This document shows positions 43,262 through 52,880 of a stretch of DNA of 64,000 bases, one piece after another. The stretch comes from Clostridiales bacterium (GTDB taxonomy: Bacteria; Bacillota; Clostridia; Oscillospirales; Ruminococcaceae). A model generated the notes under the pieces. That model saw only the letters and a list, made by a program, of their open reading frames with translations. It ran no database searches and was not told where the DNA came from. Every line of letters starts with the position of its first letter. Positions within the stretch are counted from its first letter, which is position 1. A program made the translations under genes and the position numbers. Location: assembly GCA_019423685.1 (NCBI GenBank), contig JAHZAY010000001.1:62001-126000 (forward strand), read 5' to 3'.

Positions 43262-45397
43262 TTAAGATTTGGTCACCGGACGCACCGTATCGGTCTTTAA
43301 GATCTCAATGGTGAGGGTTCGGGTGCCTTTTTTTCCGAAAAATGCCGTGAAGGTGCCGCGCTCTCGATTGACGCCGACCACCTGGCCGCGCCCAAAATTT
43401 TTGTGCTCGATCATCAGTCCCGGATACAGCCGCAGCTCCCCCGATTGCAGGATGTTTTCCGCTGTATGTCTGCCGTTCTCCTTCTGAGCAGGCTCACGCA
43501 AGCGGTTTAAAAAGCGCGACGGCACAGCGGGAGTATTGGCGGAAAAGCTCGCATAGGGGATGACGAGCCGCCTGCGTGCACGGGTACACGCGACATAGAA
43601 CAGCCGCGCCTCCTCCTCCATCTCCTCTTCCATCCCCATCTTCCACTTCTCCACCGCCGAGTGGGCCGGGAAGATGTCGTCCATGCAGTCCAGCAACACC
43701 ACCGTATCAAACTCCAGGCCCTTGGCTGAATGGGCCGTCGTCAATGTCAACCTCGCCTGCGGGCGCTGTGCGTGCTGCACCACAATCTCGTCCAACTCGT
43801 CGATGCGGTCCAAAAACTCCTCCACACTGCGCACCCTGGACGCGAGGCTGGTCAAAATGTTGAGCTTTTGCGCCTGCATCGAGTAGCCTGCACCGCTGGT
43901 AAATTCCAGATACCCCAGATAGCCGATTTGGTACAGGATGCAGTCCATCGCCTTGACCGGGTCCATTTCGCGCAGCTTTTCGATCATCATGGCAATGTAG
44001 CGGATTTTGCCGGTGTTCTGGTTTTCATCGCACAGGGCGATCATCCGGTCAAAGTAGCTCTCCCCCGCCAGCAGCCTTCCTTGCGGCATCCGGTTGAGCA
44101 TATTGCGCTTTAGGCTGGAGGCGGTCTTATAAAAGATGCGCGAAAAGGCATTGAAGTCGCTCGGATCAAAACTCAATGAGAAAAACGCGAGCACATCGGA
44201 CACCACATAGTTTTGCTTGAGCCGCGCCTTGTGCTCCTTGATGTAGAAATCCACGTCGTTGCGATCCAGGATGTCCGCCATCGGCACCGCAGACAGATTG
44301 TTGCGGTAGATGATGGCGGTGGTGCCCGGTTCGTTGAGGTACGCCTCGATCGCTGCCCGGTACTGGTCAGAAAAGTCGTGGAGCTTCTGAAAGGCGATCT
44401 CCTCCCCTTTCGGATTGCTGGTATACATCTTTTTGGGGTAGCGCTGCTTGTTTTGGGAGATAAAGAGATTTGCGTGCTGTACAATCTCCTGTGTGGAGCG
44501 GAAATTTTGCTCCATCTTGAGCACCTTGGCCTGTGGATAGAGCTTGGGAAACTCCAGCAGATTTTCCGGGCAGGCGCCGCGGAAGCGGTAGATGCTCTGG
44601 TCCTCATCCCCCACCAAAAAGAGGTTTTGTTCCCTCTTCGCCAGCAGTCGGACAACCGCATGCTGCAACTTGGAGGTGTCCTGCGCCTCATCGACACACA
44701 GGTAGCGGTAGCGGTCCTGATAGCTGGAAAGGATATCGGGATACCGCTTGAGAATGGTGTAGGTATAGCTGAGCATATCGTCGAAGTCCATCAGGCCGTT
44801 TTCCCTCTTCCAGGAGCTGTACGCCTGATAGAGGTCCCATAGATTGCGGATCTGGGTTTCCAGCACCCGCTCCTCGGGCGGAAGGTGCTCGTTGGATTCG
44901 ATCTGTTCCCGCGTCAGCATCATATTCTTGATAAAGCTGAGGTTGGAGATCAATTCCTCCTCCAAATCCTCAGAGAGAAACTCCTGATTGATCCGCTGAT
45001 AGAGCTCCCGCAAAGCCGCACTGCGTTCGCGGGGTTCGATCAGGCGCGGAGCCACCCCTCCGGTGGCCCTGCAATAGCTGCCCACCACCTGATTGCAGAA
45101 GGAATGGATGGTACAAAACAGCGGGATCTCCCCACCAAGCTCCCCAAACAGCCCCTCATAGCGGCGGCGCATGTCCCGCGCGCCCGCCTTCGAGAAGGTG
45201 ATGGTGAGGATGCTTTCGGGGGAGATTCCCTTGTGATAGATCATATTGGCTATTCGGGTGACCATCACGGTCGTCTTGCCGGCGCCGGGAACAGCCAGCA
45301 GCAGCACCGGACCCTCGATGGTGTCGATGGCCTGGCGCTGCTGTTGGGTAAAGGTCAACCCAAATCGTTCATGCAGATATTCAAAGACCGATTGCAT
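43262..45397 (-). CDS. UvrD/PcrA-type superfamily 1 DNA helicase
   Basis: A 711-residue 3'-5' helicase with motif I AVPGAGKTTV, motif II CVDEAQD, motif III GDEDQSIYRFRGA, motif V TTAHSAKGLEFD and motif VI YVACTRARRRL. The C-terminus (HKNFGRGQVVGVNRERG) resembles the small RNA-polymerase-binding fold of PcrA. It is not clearly the housekeeping pcrA. The ATG at 45397 lies 2 bp after the AI-2E gene stop, with GGAG upstream, so the genes are co-translated. Confidence 0.9.
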   Translation of the reverse strand: MQSVFEYLHERFGLTFTQQQRQAIDTIEGPVLLLAVPGAGKTTVMVTRIANMIYHKGISPESILTITFSKAGARDMRRRYEGLFGELGGEIPLFCTIHSFCNQVVGSYCRATGGVAPRLIEPRERSAALRELYQRINQEFLSEDLEEELISNLSFIKNMMLTREQIESNEHLPPEERVLETQIRNLWDLYQAYSSWKRENGLMDFDDMLSYTYTILKRYPDILSSYQDRYRYLCVDEAQDTSKLQHAVVRLLAKREQNLFLVGDEDQSIYRFRGACPENLLEFPKLYPQAKVLKMEQNFRSTQEIVQHANLFISQNKQRYPKKMYTSNPKGEEIAFQKLHDFSDQYRAAIEAYLNEPGTTAIIYRNNLSAVPMADILDRNDVDFYIKEHKARLKQNYVVSDVLAFFSLSFDPSDFNAFSRIFYKTASSLKRNMLNRMPQGRLLAGESYFDRMIALCDENQNTGKIRYIAMMIEKLREMDPVKAMDCILYQIGYLGYLEFTSGAGYSMQAQKLNILTSLASRVRSVEEFLDRIDELDEIVVQHAQRPQARLTLTTAHSAKGLEFDTVVLLDCMDDIFPAHSAVEKWKMGMEEEMEEEARLFYVACTRARRRLVIPYASFSANTPAVPSRFLNRLREPAQKENGRHTAENILQSGELRLYPGLMIEHKNFGRGQVVGVNRERGTFTAFFGKKGTRTLTIEILKTDTVRPVTKS

Positions 45398-45401
45398 GCC
45401 G

Positions 45402-46760
45402 CTACACGTTCTCCTCTCCATCATCCGCATGCTGTGGATCGGTATAGGCGGTCTGCTGCTCCGGGGTCTCGGGGTGCTTGCCGTCCAGGTCGCAGACCTC
45501 TACACAGGAACGTGGCGCCACGCTGTCGGTGCTGTAATCCACCTTCTGGAAAATGGGACATTCCTCGGAGGCATAGTCCGGTGTCTGGGTTTTGAGCCCC
45601 TTCTTTCTGAGCAGGTATTCCGCCGTATTGCGGATCAGCGCATAGATGACCGCGAAGGTCGGCACGCCGATGAGCATTCCGACAAAGCCGAACAGTCCGC
45701 CAAAGAAGGTGACGGCAAACAGCACCCAAAAGGCCGACAGGCCGGTCGAATCGCCCAGGATCTTGGGTCCGATGACATTTCCGTCCAGCTGTTGCAGGAT
45801 GAGGATAAACGCTGCAAAGATCAGCGACTTGATCGGGTCGTCGATCATAATGATGAAAACGCTGGGAATGGCTCCGATGAAGGGGCCAAAGTACGGGATG
45901 ACGTTGGTGACGCCGACGATAAAGCTGACCAGCACGGTATAGGGCATCTGCAAAACACTGCAACCGATGAAGCAGAGCGCACCGATGATGGCTGAGTCGA
46001 CAATCTTACCGGAGATAAAGCCGCAGAAAATGCTGTTGCTGTCGTGGGTGAGGTTGAGCACTGCCTGGGCCACCCTGCGCGGCAAAAAGGCAAACATCAG
46101 CTTTTTCACCTGCGCATAGAACACCTCTTTGGAGAGCAGCAGATAGACGGCGATGATGATGCCGACCACCACATTGAGCAGGCCGCTGGTGATGCGCACG
46201 ACCCCTCCGAAGAGGTTGGGCAGCACCTGGGTTAAAAAGGTATAGCTGCGGGTGGCCAGACGCTGCAGGGCCATCGACGGATCGGAGAGGTCGATGCCGA
46301 GCAGACCGGAAATATCGACGATCATCTCGTTGGTCCCATACTGTTCCAAAAAGTCGTTGAGCATGAGCTGTGCGCGCGGCAAAAAGGCATAGATGGACTG
46401 GGCAAGGCTGTTGATGCTCTCCCAGATCTGCGGGATCAGGATGGCCAAAAAGATGGCGACCACCGCTCCGCCAAACAAGAATGCTGTAAAGACGCCCAAG
46501 GCCCGGCGCGCCCTCTTGGAGACGCGGTTGCCGAACAACTTTGGAAAGACGCGCTTTTCCAGCCAGTTGAGCACTGGGTTTAGAATATATGCCAGCGCAG
46601 CGCCGTAGATAAAGGGCATCATCAGGCTCACAAAGGTCCCGATCACCCGGCTGACCGTGCTGTGTTCGATAATCAGATAGAACAGACCGATCGCCGCCGC
46701 AATCACCAAAAAAGCATAGATTGCGATGGTGGTGTACTTTTTGTTGGTTTGCAGTTTCAC
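45402..46760 (-). CDS. AI-2E-family transporter
   Basis: A 452-residue membrane protein with about eight helices and the family blocks YILNPVLNWLEKR, IIGALCFIGCSVLQMPYTVL and GVTNVIPYFGPFIGAIPS. The family contains AI-2 exporters and ion transporters; specificity is not readable here. The C-terminal 70 residues are a hydrophilic acidic tail, longer than usual. The start appears to be GTG at 46760 with GGGAG upstream. It is followed directly by the helicase gene. Confidence 0.88.
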   Translation of the reverse strand: MKLQTNKKYTTIAIYAFLVIAAAIGLFYLIIEHSTVSRVIGTFVSLMMPFIYGAALAYILNPVLNWLEKRVFPKLFGNRVSKRARRALGVFTAFLFGGAVVAIFLAILIPQIWESINSLAQSIYAFLPRAQLMLNDFLEQYGTNEMIVDISGLLGIDLSDPSMALQRLATRSYTFLTQVLPNLFGGVVRITSGLLNVVVGIIIAVYLLLSKEVFYAQVKKLMFAFLPRRVAQAVLNLTHDSNSIFCGFISGKIVDSAIIGALCFIGCSVLQMPYTVLVSFIVGVTNVIPYFGPFIGAIPSVFIIMIDDPIKSLIFAAFILILQQLDGNVIGPKILGDSTGLSAFWVLFAVTFFGGLFGFVGMLIGVPTFAVIYALIRNTAEYLLRKKGLKTQTPDYASEECPIFQKVDYSTDSVAPRSCVEVCDLDGKHPETPEQQTAYTDPQHADDGEENV

Positions 46761-46862
46761 TTTAACCCACTCCCATCTTTCACTTTGATTTTCCGCAGTG
46801 TCCTTTCCCCGCTAAAGGAATTTGCCTCCCTCTCTCAAAGGATTGGCAGCTCTTCTCCCCTT

Positions 46863-48776
46863 TTATTGCTCCTCTTCCGACAGTTCCAGCCACTCCTCAC
46901 CGTACGCTTCGTTGTCGTTTTTGAGCTGCTCAATCTGCTCGCAGATTTCCTGCACCTTCTGATAATCCGCAGCGATCTGCGGCTCACCCATCTTTGCGCT
47001 GAGCTCTGCAATGGTCTGCTCGTTTTCCTCCATCTTCTGCTCCAGCAGTGCCATCCGCTTCTTCACCGCTACCTGCCGGGCGCGATCTGCCTTGGTGCGG
47101 TAAAATTTCTGGGTCGCCTGCTTCTTTTCCAAAGAGGGCTGTTCTTTGACGACCTGCGGCTCCACCTTGTGTTCGACATAATAGTCGTACCTGCCTTCAT
47201 AGATTTCATAGCCGGTTGGCGTCATCTCAATAATCTTTGTCGGGATGCGGTTGAGCAGATAGCGGTCGTGGGAGACCATCAGGATGGTTCCGTCAAACGC
47301 CTCCAGCGCATCCTCCAGCATTTCTTTGCTGCCGATGTCCAGATGGTTGGTCGGCTCATCCAGAATCAGCACGTTTCCGCGCTCCAGCATCATCACCGCA
47401 AAAGCCACCTTTGCGCGCTCTCCGCCAGAAAGGCTGCCGACCTTTTTGTACACATCGTCGCCCGACAGCAGAACACGTCCAAGAATGTTTCGCACCTCCA
47501 CCTCGTACATGTTGGGAAACCGGTCCCAAATCTCGTCGATGGCGGTCTTGTCTGGGTGCAGTTGGCGGTTCTCCTGTTCATAATAGGAAATCTTGACCTT
47601 CTGGCCCCACTCATAGTGTCCTGCTTCCAGCGGGATGATATTCTGTATCGCCTTGAGCAGCGAAGATTTTCCGACGCCGTTCTGGCCGATGATCGCAATC
47701 TTTTCCCCGCGCATGATGTCCAGCTTCATGTTGCGGCAGAGCACCTTGCGGTTCTCTCCCTCTCCCACAGCGACGCTCATCCCTTCGCCGTGAAAGACGT
47801 CCTTTACCGGAGGCTCGTCGTAGGAAAACCCAAACACCGCCTTCTTTTCCCAGATGACCGGCTTTTCTATGCGGTCCATCCGCTCCAAAGCAGCCAATCG
47901 GGATTTTGCGCTCTTGGAGGTGGAGGCGCGCACAATGTTTTTTGCGACATATTCCTCCATCGACTTGATCTGTTCCTGTTGCAGTTCGTACTCCTTGAGC
48001 TGCCGGTCAACCCGTTCCTTTTTCTGCACCACATAGGAGGAATAGTTTCCTCGGTAGGTGGTGAGCACCGTGCGCTCAAGCTCCCAGATGTGATCGACCA
48101 GACGATTTAAAAAGTAGCGGTCGTGGGAGACAACCAACAGCGCGCCCTTATAGGAAGCCAGATAGTCCTCCAACCAGTTGAGGGTCTTAAAGTCCAGATG
48201 GTTGGTCGGCTCGTCCAAAATCAGCAGGTCCGGTTCCAGCAAAAGCAGCCTTGCAGTGGCAAGTCTGGTTTTTTCGCCGCCGGAGAGGTTGTCGGTGACG
48301 ATGTTGCGGTCATAGCCTCCGAATCCCATGCCGTTTAGCACCGTATTGATCTTGACCTCTATCTGATAGCCGTCGCGCGCCTCGAAGCGGGCAAGTTTTT
48401 GCTGATACTCCGCACAGATGCGCTCATACTCCTGGGGATTGTCGTGAACCTGCGCCATCTGCTTTTGCAAAGAATCGACCTGCTGTCCCAGGGCGATCAG
48501 GTCGGCAAATACCGCTTCCATCTCCTGCTGAATCGTTTTGCCGTTGGAAAGCCCGCTGTTCTGGTGCAGGTAGCCGATGACCTTGCCGTTGGTGAGATTG
48601 ACCGACCCTTCCTCATAGTCCAGCTCACCGGTGAGCACATTGAGAAGGGTGGTTTTGCCCTCGCCGTTTGCCCCGACAAGGCCGATGCGATCCTTTTCGT
48701 TGATCGACGCTGTGACGTCCCGCAGGATGCAGTCTGCGCCGTAATATTTAAAAACATGTTCTAGGGAAACAATCAT
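46863..48776 (-). CDS. ABC-F-family ATPase
   Basis: A 637-residue soluble protein with two ABC domains and no membrane part. Domain 1: GANGEGKTT, LSGGEKTR, LLILDEPTNHLD; domain 2: GQNGVGKSS, LSGGERAK, LILDEPTNHLD. The linker between them (about residues 230-310) is the P-site tRNA interaction motif region, and a C-terminal coiled coil (QVAVKKRMALLEQKMEE) is present. ABC-F proteins act on the ribosome; some give antibiotic resistance, others aid translation. Nothing here separates these roles. Confidence 0.93.
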   Translation of the reverse strand: MIVSLEHVFKYYGADCILRDVTASINEKDRIGLVGANGEGKTTLLNVLTGELDYEEGSVNLTNGKVIGYLHQNSGLSNGKTIQQEMEAVFADLIALGQQVDSLQKQMAQVHDNPQEYERICAEYQQKLARFEARDGYQIEVKINTVLNGMGFGGYDRNIVTDNLSGGEKTRLATARLLLLEPDLLILDEPTNHLDFKTLNWLEDYLASYKGALLVVSHDRYFLNRLVDHIWELERTVLTTYRGNYSSYVVQKKERVDRQLKEYELQQEQIKSMEEYVAKNIVRASTSKSAKSRLAALERMDRIEKPVIWEKKAVFGFSYDEPPVKDVFHGEGMSVAVGEGENRKVLCRNMKLDIMRGEKIAIIGQNGVGKSSLLKAIQNIIPLEAGHYEWGQKVKISYYEQENRQLHPDKTAIDEIWDRFPNMYEVEVRNILGRVLLSGDDVYKKVGSLSGGERAKVAFAVMMLERGNVLILDEPTNHLDIGSKEMLEDALEAFDGTILMVSHDRYLLNRIPTKIIEMTPTGYEIYEGRYDYYVEHKVEPQVVKEQPSLEKKQATQKFYRTKADRARQVAVKKRMALLEQKMEENEQTIAELSAKMGEPQIAADYQKVQEICEQIEQLKNDNEAYGEEWLELSEEEQ

Positions 48777-48958
48777 GGTATAACCTCTGTCTTTTCATAG
48801 TAGTCTTTGTAGAATCCACCATCTTATATCATAACACACCGTTTGGTTTGTCTCAATATATAAATAGAAAATTTTCGGTGATGGTTTTCCCCATTTTGTG
48901 CGCTTTCATCCCCACTTCTAAAGAGGGACATAAAAAAGAGTACCATCAAAAATAAGGA

Positions 48959-48987
48959 TTTGCAAACTGCAAAAATTGTAGTATAAT
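48959..48987 (+). promoter_or_regulatory. Promoter of the amidohydrolase-fumarase operon
   Basis: TTTGCA (48959-48964) and perfect TATAAT (48982-48987) with a 17-bp spacer; the ATG follows 36 bp later after GGGAGG. Confidence 0.65.
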
Positions 48988-49022
48988 AGAACCGTCTATT
49001 TTTGTGCTTTGGGAGGTTGCCT

Positions 49023-50207
49023 ATGCTCTTTATCAACGCTTTCCTTGTCACGATGGAACCTACCCCGGAAGGGTTCCTCTCCATCCCCGACGCCTTTCTC
49101 CTCACCGAGGGAGACAAGATTGCCGCGCTGGGTCCAATGAGCCAGTGCCCCGACCGCAGCGCCTTTCCGGCTCAAGAGGTGATGGATCTCGCCGGGAAGA
49201 AGGTCTACCCCGGATTTATCGACGCCCACTGCCACATGGGCCTTGCCGAGGAAGGGCTTAACTTTGAGGGCGACGACCTCAACGAGATGACCGACCCTGT
49301 CACCCCGCATTTGCGCGGCATCGACGCCATCAACCCGCTCAACAAGAGCTTTTCCGAAGCGGTCGATGCTGCCGTCACCACCGTCGTCACCGGTCCGGGC
49401 AGCGCCAACGCCATCGGCGGCCAGTTTTGTGCCATCAAGACCTTCGGCCACAACGTAGACAAAATGGTGATCCAAGAACCGGTCGCCATGAAGTTTGCGC
49501 TGGGAGAAAACCCGAAGGGCTGCTACAACGACAAATCCGAGACGCCGATGACCCGCATGGCAACCGCCGCCCTGATTCGCGAACAGCTCGCCAAAGCGGT
49601 GCGCTACCACGAGGACTGCTGCAAAGCACAGGAAGATGAGGACACCGATCCGCCCGATTTTGACGCCAAATGTGAAGCGCTGCTCCCCGTTGTCTCGGGG
49701 GAGCTCAAAGCCCATTTCCACTGCCACCGCGCCGATGACATCTTCACCGCCATCCGCATTGCCCGGGAATTTGACCTCGATTTTGTGCTGGTACACTGCA
49801 CCGAGGGTCACCTGATTGCAGAGGATCTGGCGCAGGAAGGGGTTTGCGCCATCACCGGCCCGCTGTTGACTACCCGCTCCAAGCCGGAGCTTGCCAACGC
49901 CACCGACCAAAATCCGGGCATCCTTTCTCACCACGGCGTCAAGACTGCCATCTGCACCGACTACAACGTCATGCCCATCGGCATGCTGCCCATCTGCGCG
50001 GGTGTGGCGGTGCGCGAAGGGATGGACTATATGCAGGCGCTGGCCGCCATCACCATCCACCCAGCTGAGATCGTGGGCATCGCCGACCGTGTCGGTTCGC
50101 TCAAAGTGGGCAAGGACGCAGACTTCTCTGTCTTTGCGGAGGACCCGCTCACCATCGCAGCCAAGCCAAAGCTCGTCGTTATCAACGGTAAAATTGTAAG
50201 GGGGTAG
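49023..50207 (+). CDS. Metal-dependent amidohydrolase
   Basis: A 394-residue enzyme of the imidazolonepropionase-like amidohydrolase group. Metal and catalytic residues are visible: DAHCHMG (HxH), HFHCHRADD, LVHCTEGH and TDYNVMPIG (final Asp). The beta-sandwich ends show KVYPGFID and SLKVGKDADFSVF. The reaction (cyclic amide or dipeptide hydrolysis) is not determinable. ATG at 49023 has GGGAGG upstream. The next gene starts 4 bp after its stop. Confidence 0.88.
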   Translation: MLFINAFLVTMEPTPEGFLSIPDAFLLTEGDKIAALGPMSQCPDRSAFPAQEVMDLAGKKVYPGFIDAHCHMGLAEEGLNFEGDDLNEMTDPVTPHLRGIDAINPLNKSFSEAVDAAVTTVVTGPGSANAIGGQFCAIKTFGHNVDKMVIQEPVAMKFALGENPKGCYNDKSETPMTRMATAALIREQLAKAVRYHEDCCKAQEDEDTDPPDFDAKCEALLPVVSGELKAHFHCHRADDIFTAIRIAREFDLDFVLVHCTEGHLIAEDLAQEGVCAITGPLLTTRSKPELANATDQNPGILSHHGVKTAICTDYNVMPIGMLPICAGVAVREGMDYMQALAAITIHPAEIVGIADRVGSLKVGKDADFSVFAEDPLTIAAKPKLVVINGKIVRG

Positions 50208-50211
50208 AACC

Positions 50212-51054
50212 ATGAGGACCATCACATCCGAAACCATCGTGCGCACGGTGAAGAATTTGTGCCTGCGCGCAAACAAATTCCTGCCATCGGACATCAAACT
50301 AACCCTGGACACCGCCTATGAATATGAGATTTCTCCCAACGGCAAACGCGCCATCAACGGCATCATCGAGAACTACAAGGTTGCCCAGCATTCCAGCCTC
50401 CCCATCTGCCAGGACACCGGCATGGTCGTCGTCTTTGCCGACATCGGCCAGGACGTGCACATTGCAGGCGAGCTGTTTGAGGAGGCGGTCAACGAGGGAG
50501 TCCGCCAGGCCTACACCGAGGGCAATCTGCGCAAATCGGTGGTCTACGACCCGCTCAACCGCGTCAACTCCGAGGACAACACCCCTGCCATCATCCATGT
50601 GCGGCTGGTGCAGGGAAACAGCATCTCGCTGACGGTGGTTCCGCAGGGAGCAGGCGGAGAAAATGCCAGCACGCTGCGGATGTTCCACCCGAGTGCGACC
50701 CGGGAGGAGATCATCCAGCACGTTGTCAGCTGTGTACAGCAGAACGACGGGCGTTCCTGCACCCCGCTGATTGTCGGCGTCGGCATCGGCGGCGACAGCG
50801 AGATGTGCACCATGCTTGCAAAGAAGGCGCTGTGCCGGGACCTGTTCACCTACAATCATAAGCTGCTCTACACCGACATGGAGAGTGAGATTCTCGACCG
50901 GATCAATCGCTTAGGTATCGGTCCAGAGAATATGGGCGGCACGGTGACGGCGCTGGCGGTCAACATTTTGACCTATCCGACCCACGTCTCCTGTCTGCCG
51001 GTTGCTGTCAGCCTCGGCTGCCACGCCACCCGCCATGCAACGGAAGTGATTTAA
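50212..51054 (+). CDS. Class I fumarate hydratase alpha subunit
   Basis: A 280-residue subunit of the two-chain, oxygen-sensitive [4Fe-4S] hydro-lyases (fumarase or tartrate dehydratase). The three likely cluster Cys are C66 in PICQDTG, C183 in SCTPLIVGVGIGG and C270 in SLGCHATRHA. The beta subunit usually follows at once, but here a terminator follows instead. RBS GGGGG; 4 bp after the amidohydrolase stop. Possibly the beta gene lies elsewhere. Confidence 0.9.
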   Translation: MRTITSETIVRTVKNLCLRANKFLPSDIKLTLDTAYEYEISPNGKRAINGIIENYKVAQHSSLPICQDTGMVVVFADIGQDVHIAGELFEEAVNEGVRQAYTEGNLRKSVVYDPLNRVNSEDNTPAIIHVRLVQGNSISLTVVPQGAGGENASTLRMFHPSATREEIIQHVVSCVQQNDGRSCTPLIVGVGIGGDSEMCTMLAKKALCRDLFTYNHKLLYTDMESEILDRINRLGIGPENMGGTVTALAVNILTYPTHVSCLPVAVSLGCHATRHATEVI

Positions 51055-51060
51055 GCGCAT

Positions 51061-51092
51061 AAAAAAAGGAGCCTTGCAAGGCTCCTTTTTTT
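51061..51092. terminator. Bidirectional terminator
   Basis: A 32-bp perfect palindrome (AAAAAAAGGAGCCTTG and its complement) ends the fumarase operon from the left and the secreted-protein gene from the right. Confidence 0.95.
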
Positions 51093-51099
51093 GTTGGAT

Positions 51100-52707
51100 T
51101 TATGCGTTGTAAAGCTCGCACAGCTTCTCCATCGGCCAGTAGGCTTTAAGCGGTTGTTTTGGTTGCGCTTTCCCTGCGGGGATTGCGATGCGATGGCCGT
51201 TCCACTGCAAGGTGACGGGGACATTTTCCACCCGCAATGTTTCCATTGCACTGGCCGGCATATAGGATATATTGGATGGGATATAGATGCGCAGACTACC
51301 TGCTTTTTTATAGAGGCGAACGTCCAATTTCACCTTTTGCCAGAAGTTGTACAGTTCCACCGCCTGCTTGTCCGCTGGGTCCGGCTTCTCAGACTCATAG
51401 TTGATTGGTGTGCCGGGAGTTACAGCGGAGCCAGACGGATCAGTTGTGGATGGAGTTACCGAATCGGTTGGCGGAGGGGTTACACTGTCGTCGTTGATGA
51501 CGGTAAGACTTAGAGCATTAGGCAACGATTCCGAATATTCTTCTATCGGTTCCTCATCATAGTATTTGCTATTTCCCGCATTATCTACTATAGTGATACT
51601 GCTTAATACATAAGTTCCACTCGGTAAATATGGAGACAGTCTAAGTTCGGCTGCATATGGATTTTCTTGTGTGCTGAAATCCGTTGAGATATAATTATCT
51701 TCTGTTCCCTCTTTTCGAAACACAGCACTAAAAAAACTAATCCCTGATACATCGTCCTCTGCTTCAATTGTTATAGCAGTTGTCTCCCCTGCTTTAAGCT
51801 CTGTCTTTTCTGCACTAATTTTGCTGATTGTTGGAGCTACTGCATCTTCCTCCTTTTCATTCTTTATCTCTAGTGTTAGCTGATTGGGCAATTTTTCGCT
51901 ATATTCTTCGTTTGGCTCCTCATCATAGTATTTGCTATTTCCTGCATTATCTACTATAGTGATACTACTCAATACATAAGTTCCACTCGGTAAATATGGA
52001 GACAGTCTAAGTTCGGCTGCATATGGATTTTCTTGTGTGCTGAAATCCGTTGAGATATAATTATCTTCTGTTCCCTCTTTTCGAAACACAGCACTAAAAA
52101 AACTAATCCCTGATACATCGTCCTCTGCTTCAATTGTTATAGCAGTTGTCTCCCCTGCTTTAAGCTCTGTCTTTTCTGCACTAATTTTGCTGATTGTTGG
52201 AGCTACTGCATCTTCCTCCTTTTCATTCTTTATCTCTAGTGTTAGCTGATTGGGCAATTTTTCGCTATATTCTTCGTTTGGCTCCTCATCATAGTATTTG
52301 CTATTTCCTGCATTATCTACTATAGTGATACTACTCAATACATAAGTTCCACTCGGTAAATATGGAGACAGTCTAAGTTCGGCTGCATATGGATTTTCTT
52401 GTGTGCTGAAATCCGTTGAGATATAATTATCTTCTGTTCCCTCTTTTCGAAACACAGCACTAAAAAAACTAATCCCTGATACATCGTCCTCTGCTTCAAT
52501 TAGGACTGTTGCACTTTCTCCTGCTTTTAATTCTGATTCATCAATTGAAATCTTACTGATTGTCGGCGCCGTTACATCCACCACATACGGCTGAATCAAT
52601 CCAGAAGGATCCACCCCTGTATCAATTTTTTCTGCATACGCCCCGAGCGGCATGCTCAGCACCATCGCGGCTGCAAGCAGCATCGCCAGGGTCTGCTTCT
52701 TTTTCAT
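51100..52707 (-). CDS. Secreted protein with three Ig-like repeats and a novel C-terminal domain
   Basis: A 535-residue exported protein. A signal peptide (MLLAAAMVLSMPLGAYA) is followed by three tandem 122-residue units, each running from APTISKIS through AGES/T, EAEDDVSGISFFSA, LPSGTYVLSSITIVDNAGN to YDEEP, in the style of bacterial Ig-like beta-sandwiches. Units 1-3 are almost identical over most of their length. A Thr/Ser/Pro linker follows, then residues 452-535, a domain also found in the 54919-56979 protein. No anchor or sorting motif. GGAGG precedes the ATG. Function unknown; adhesion or wall attachment is possible. Confidence 0.85.
   Translation of the reverse strand: MKKKQTLAMLLAAAMVLSMPLGAYAEKIDTGVDPSGLIQPYVVDVTAPTISKISIDESELKAGESATVLIEAEDDVSGISFFSAVFRKEGTEDNYISTDFSTQENPYAAELRLSPYLPSGTYVLSSITIVDNAGNSKYYDEEPNEEYSEKLPNQLTLEIKNEKEEDAVAPTISKISAEKTELKAGETTAITIEAEDDVSGISFFSAVFRKEGTEDNYISTDFSTQENPYAAELRLSPYLPSGTYVLSSITIVDNAGNSKYYDEEPNEEYSEKLPNQLTLEIKNEKEEDAVAPTISKISAEKTELKAGETTAITIEAEDDVSGISFFSAVFRKEGTEDNYISTDFSTQENPYAAELRLSPYLPSGTYVLSSITIVDNAGNSKYYDEEPIEEYSESLPNALSLTVINDDSVTPPPTDSVTPSTTDPSGSAVTPGTPINYESEKPDPADKQAVELYNFWQKVKLDVRLYKKAGSLRIYIPSNISYMPASAMETLRVENVPVTLQWNGHRIAIPAGKAQPKQPLKAYWPMEKLCELYNA
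51541..52500 (-). repeat. Near-identical 366-bp tandem repeats inside the secreted-protein gene
   Basis: The same 366-bp unit recurs with fixed spacing (for example TCCCTGATACATCG begins at 51741, 52107 and 52473), about 2.6 copies of near-identical DNA. The low-coordinate copy has a few changes near 51541-51600; similarity breaks at about 52501. The repeats are far more AT-rich than the surrounding genes. Confidence 0.9.
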
Positions 52708-52784
52708 TGCATTTACCTCCTGTTTTCACAAAAACGTATAAATCCTTCAATGGGTTCTATACTTTTATTTATAGTTGCATTATC

Positions 52785-52813
52785 ATTATAGTACACTTTT
52801 TCTATCTTTTCAA
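52785..52813 (-). promoter_or_regulatory. Promoter of the repeat-containing secreted protein
   Basis: TTGAAA (52808-52813) and TATAAT (52785-52790), 17-bp spacer, on the minus strand. It lies in the divergent gap shared with the XRE regulator gene, whose product could act here. Confidence 0.75.
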
Positions 52814-52880
52814 GTACTTTAGGATTTTTATTTGGTGTTCCCTCTTGTTTTTTTTCGCTACTCTTTAGAGGGGTGGTTTT

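Noticed and set aside
51541..52500. CRISPR-like or mobile repeat array
   Set aside because: The 366-bp units are in-frame protein repeats within one gene, without spacers or cas genes.
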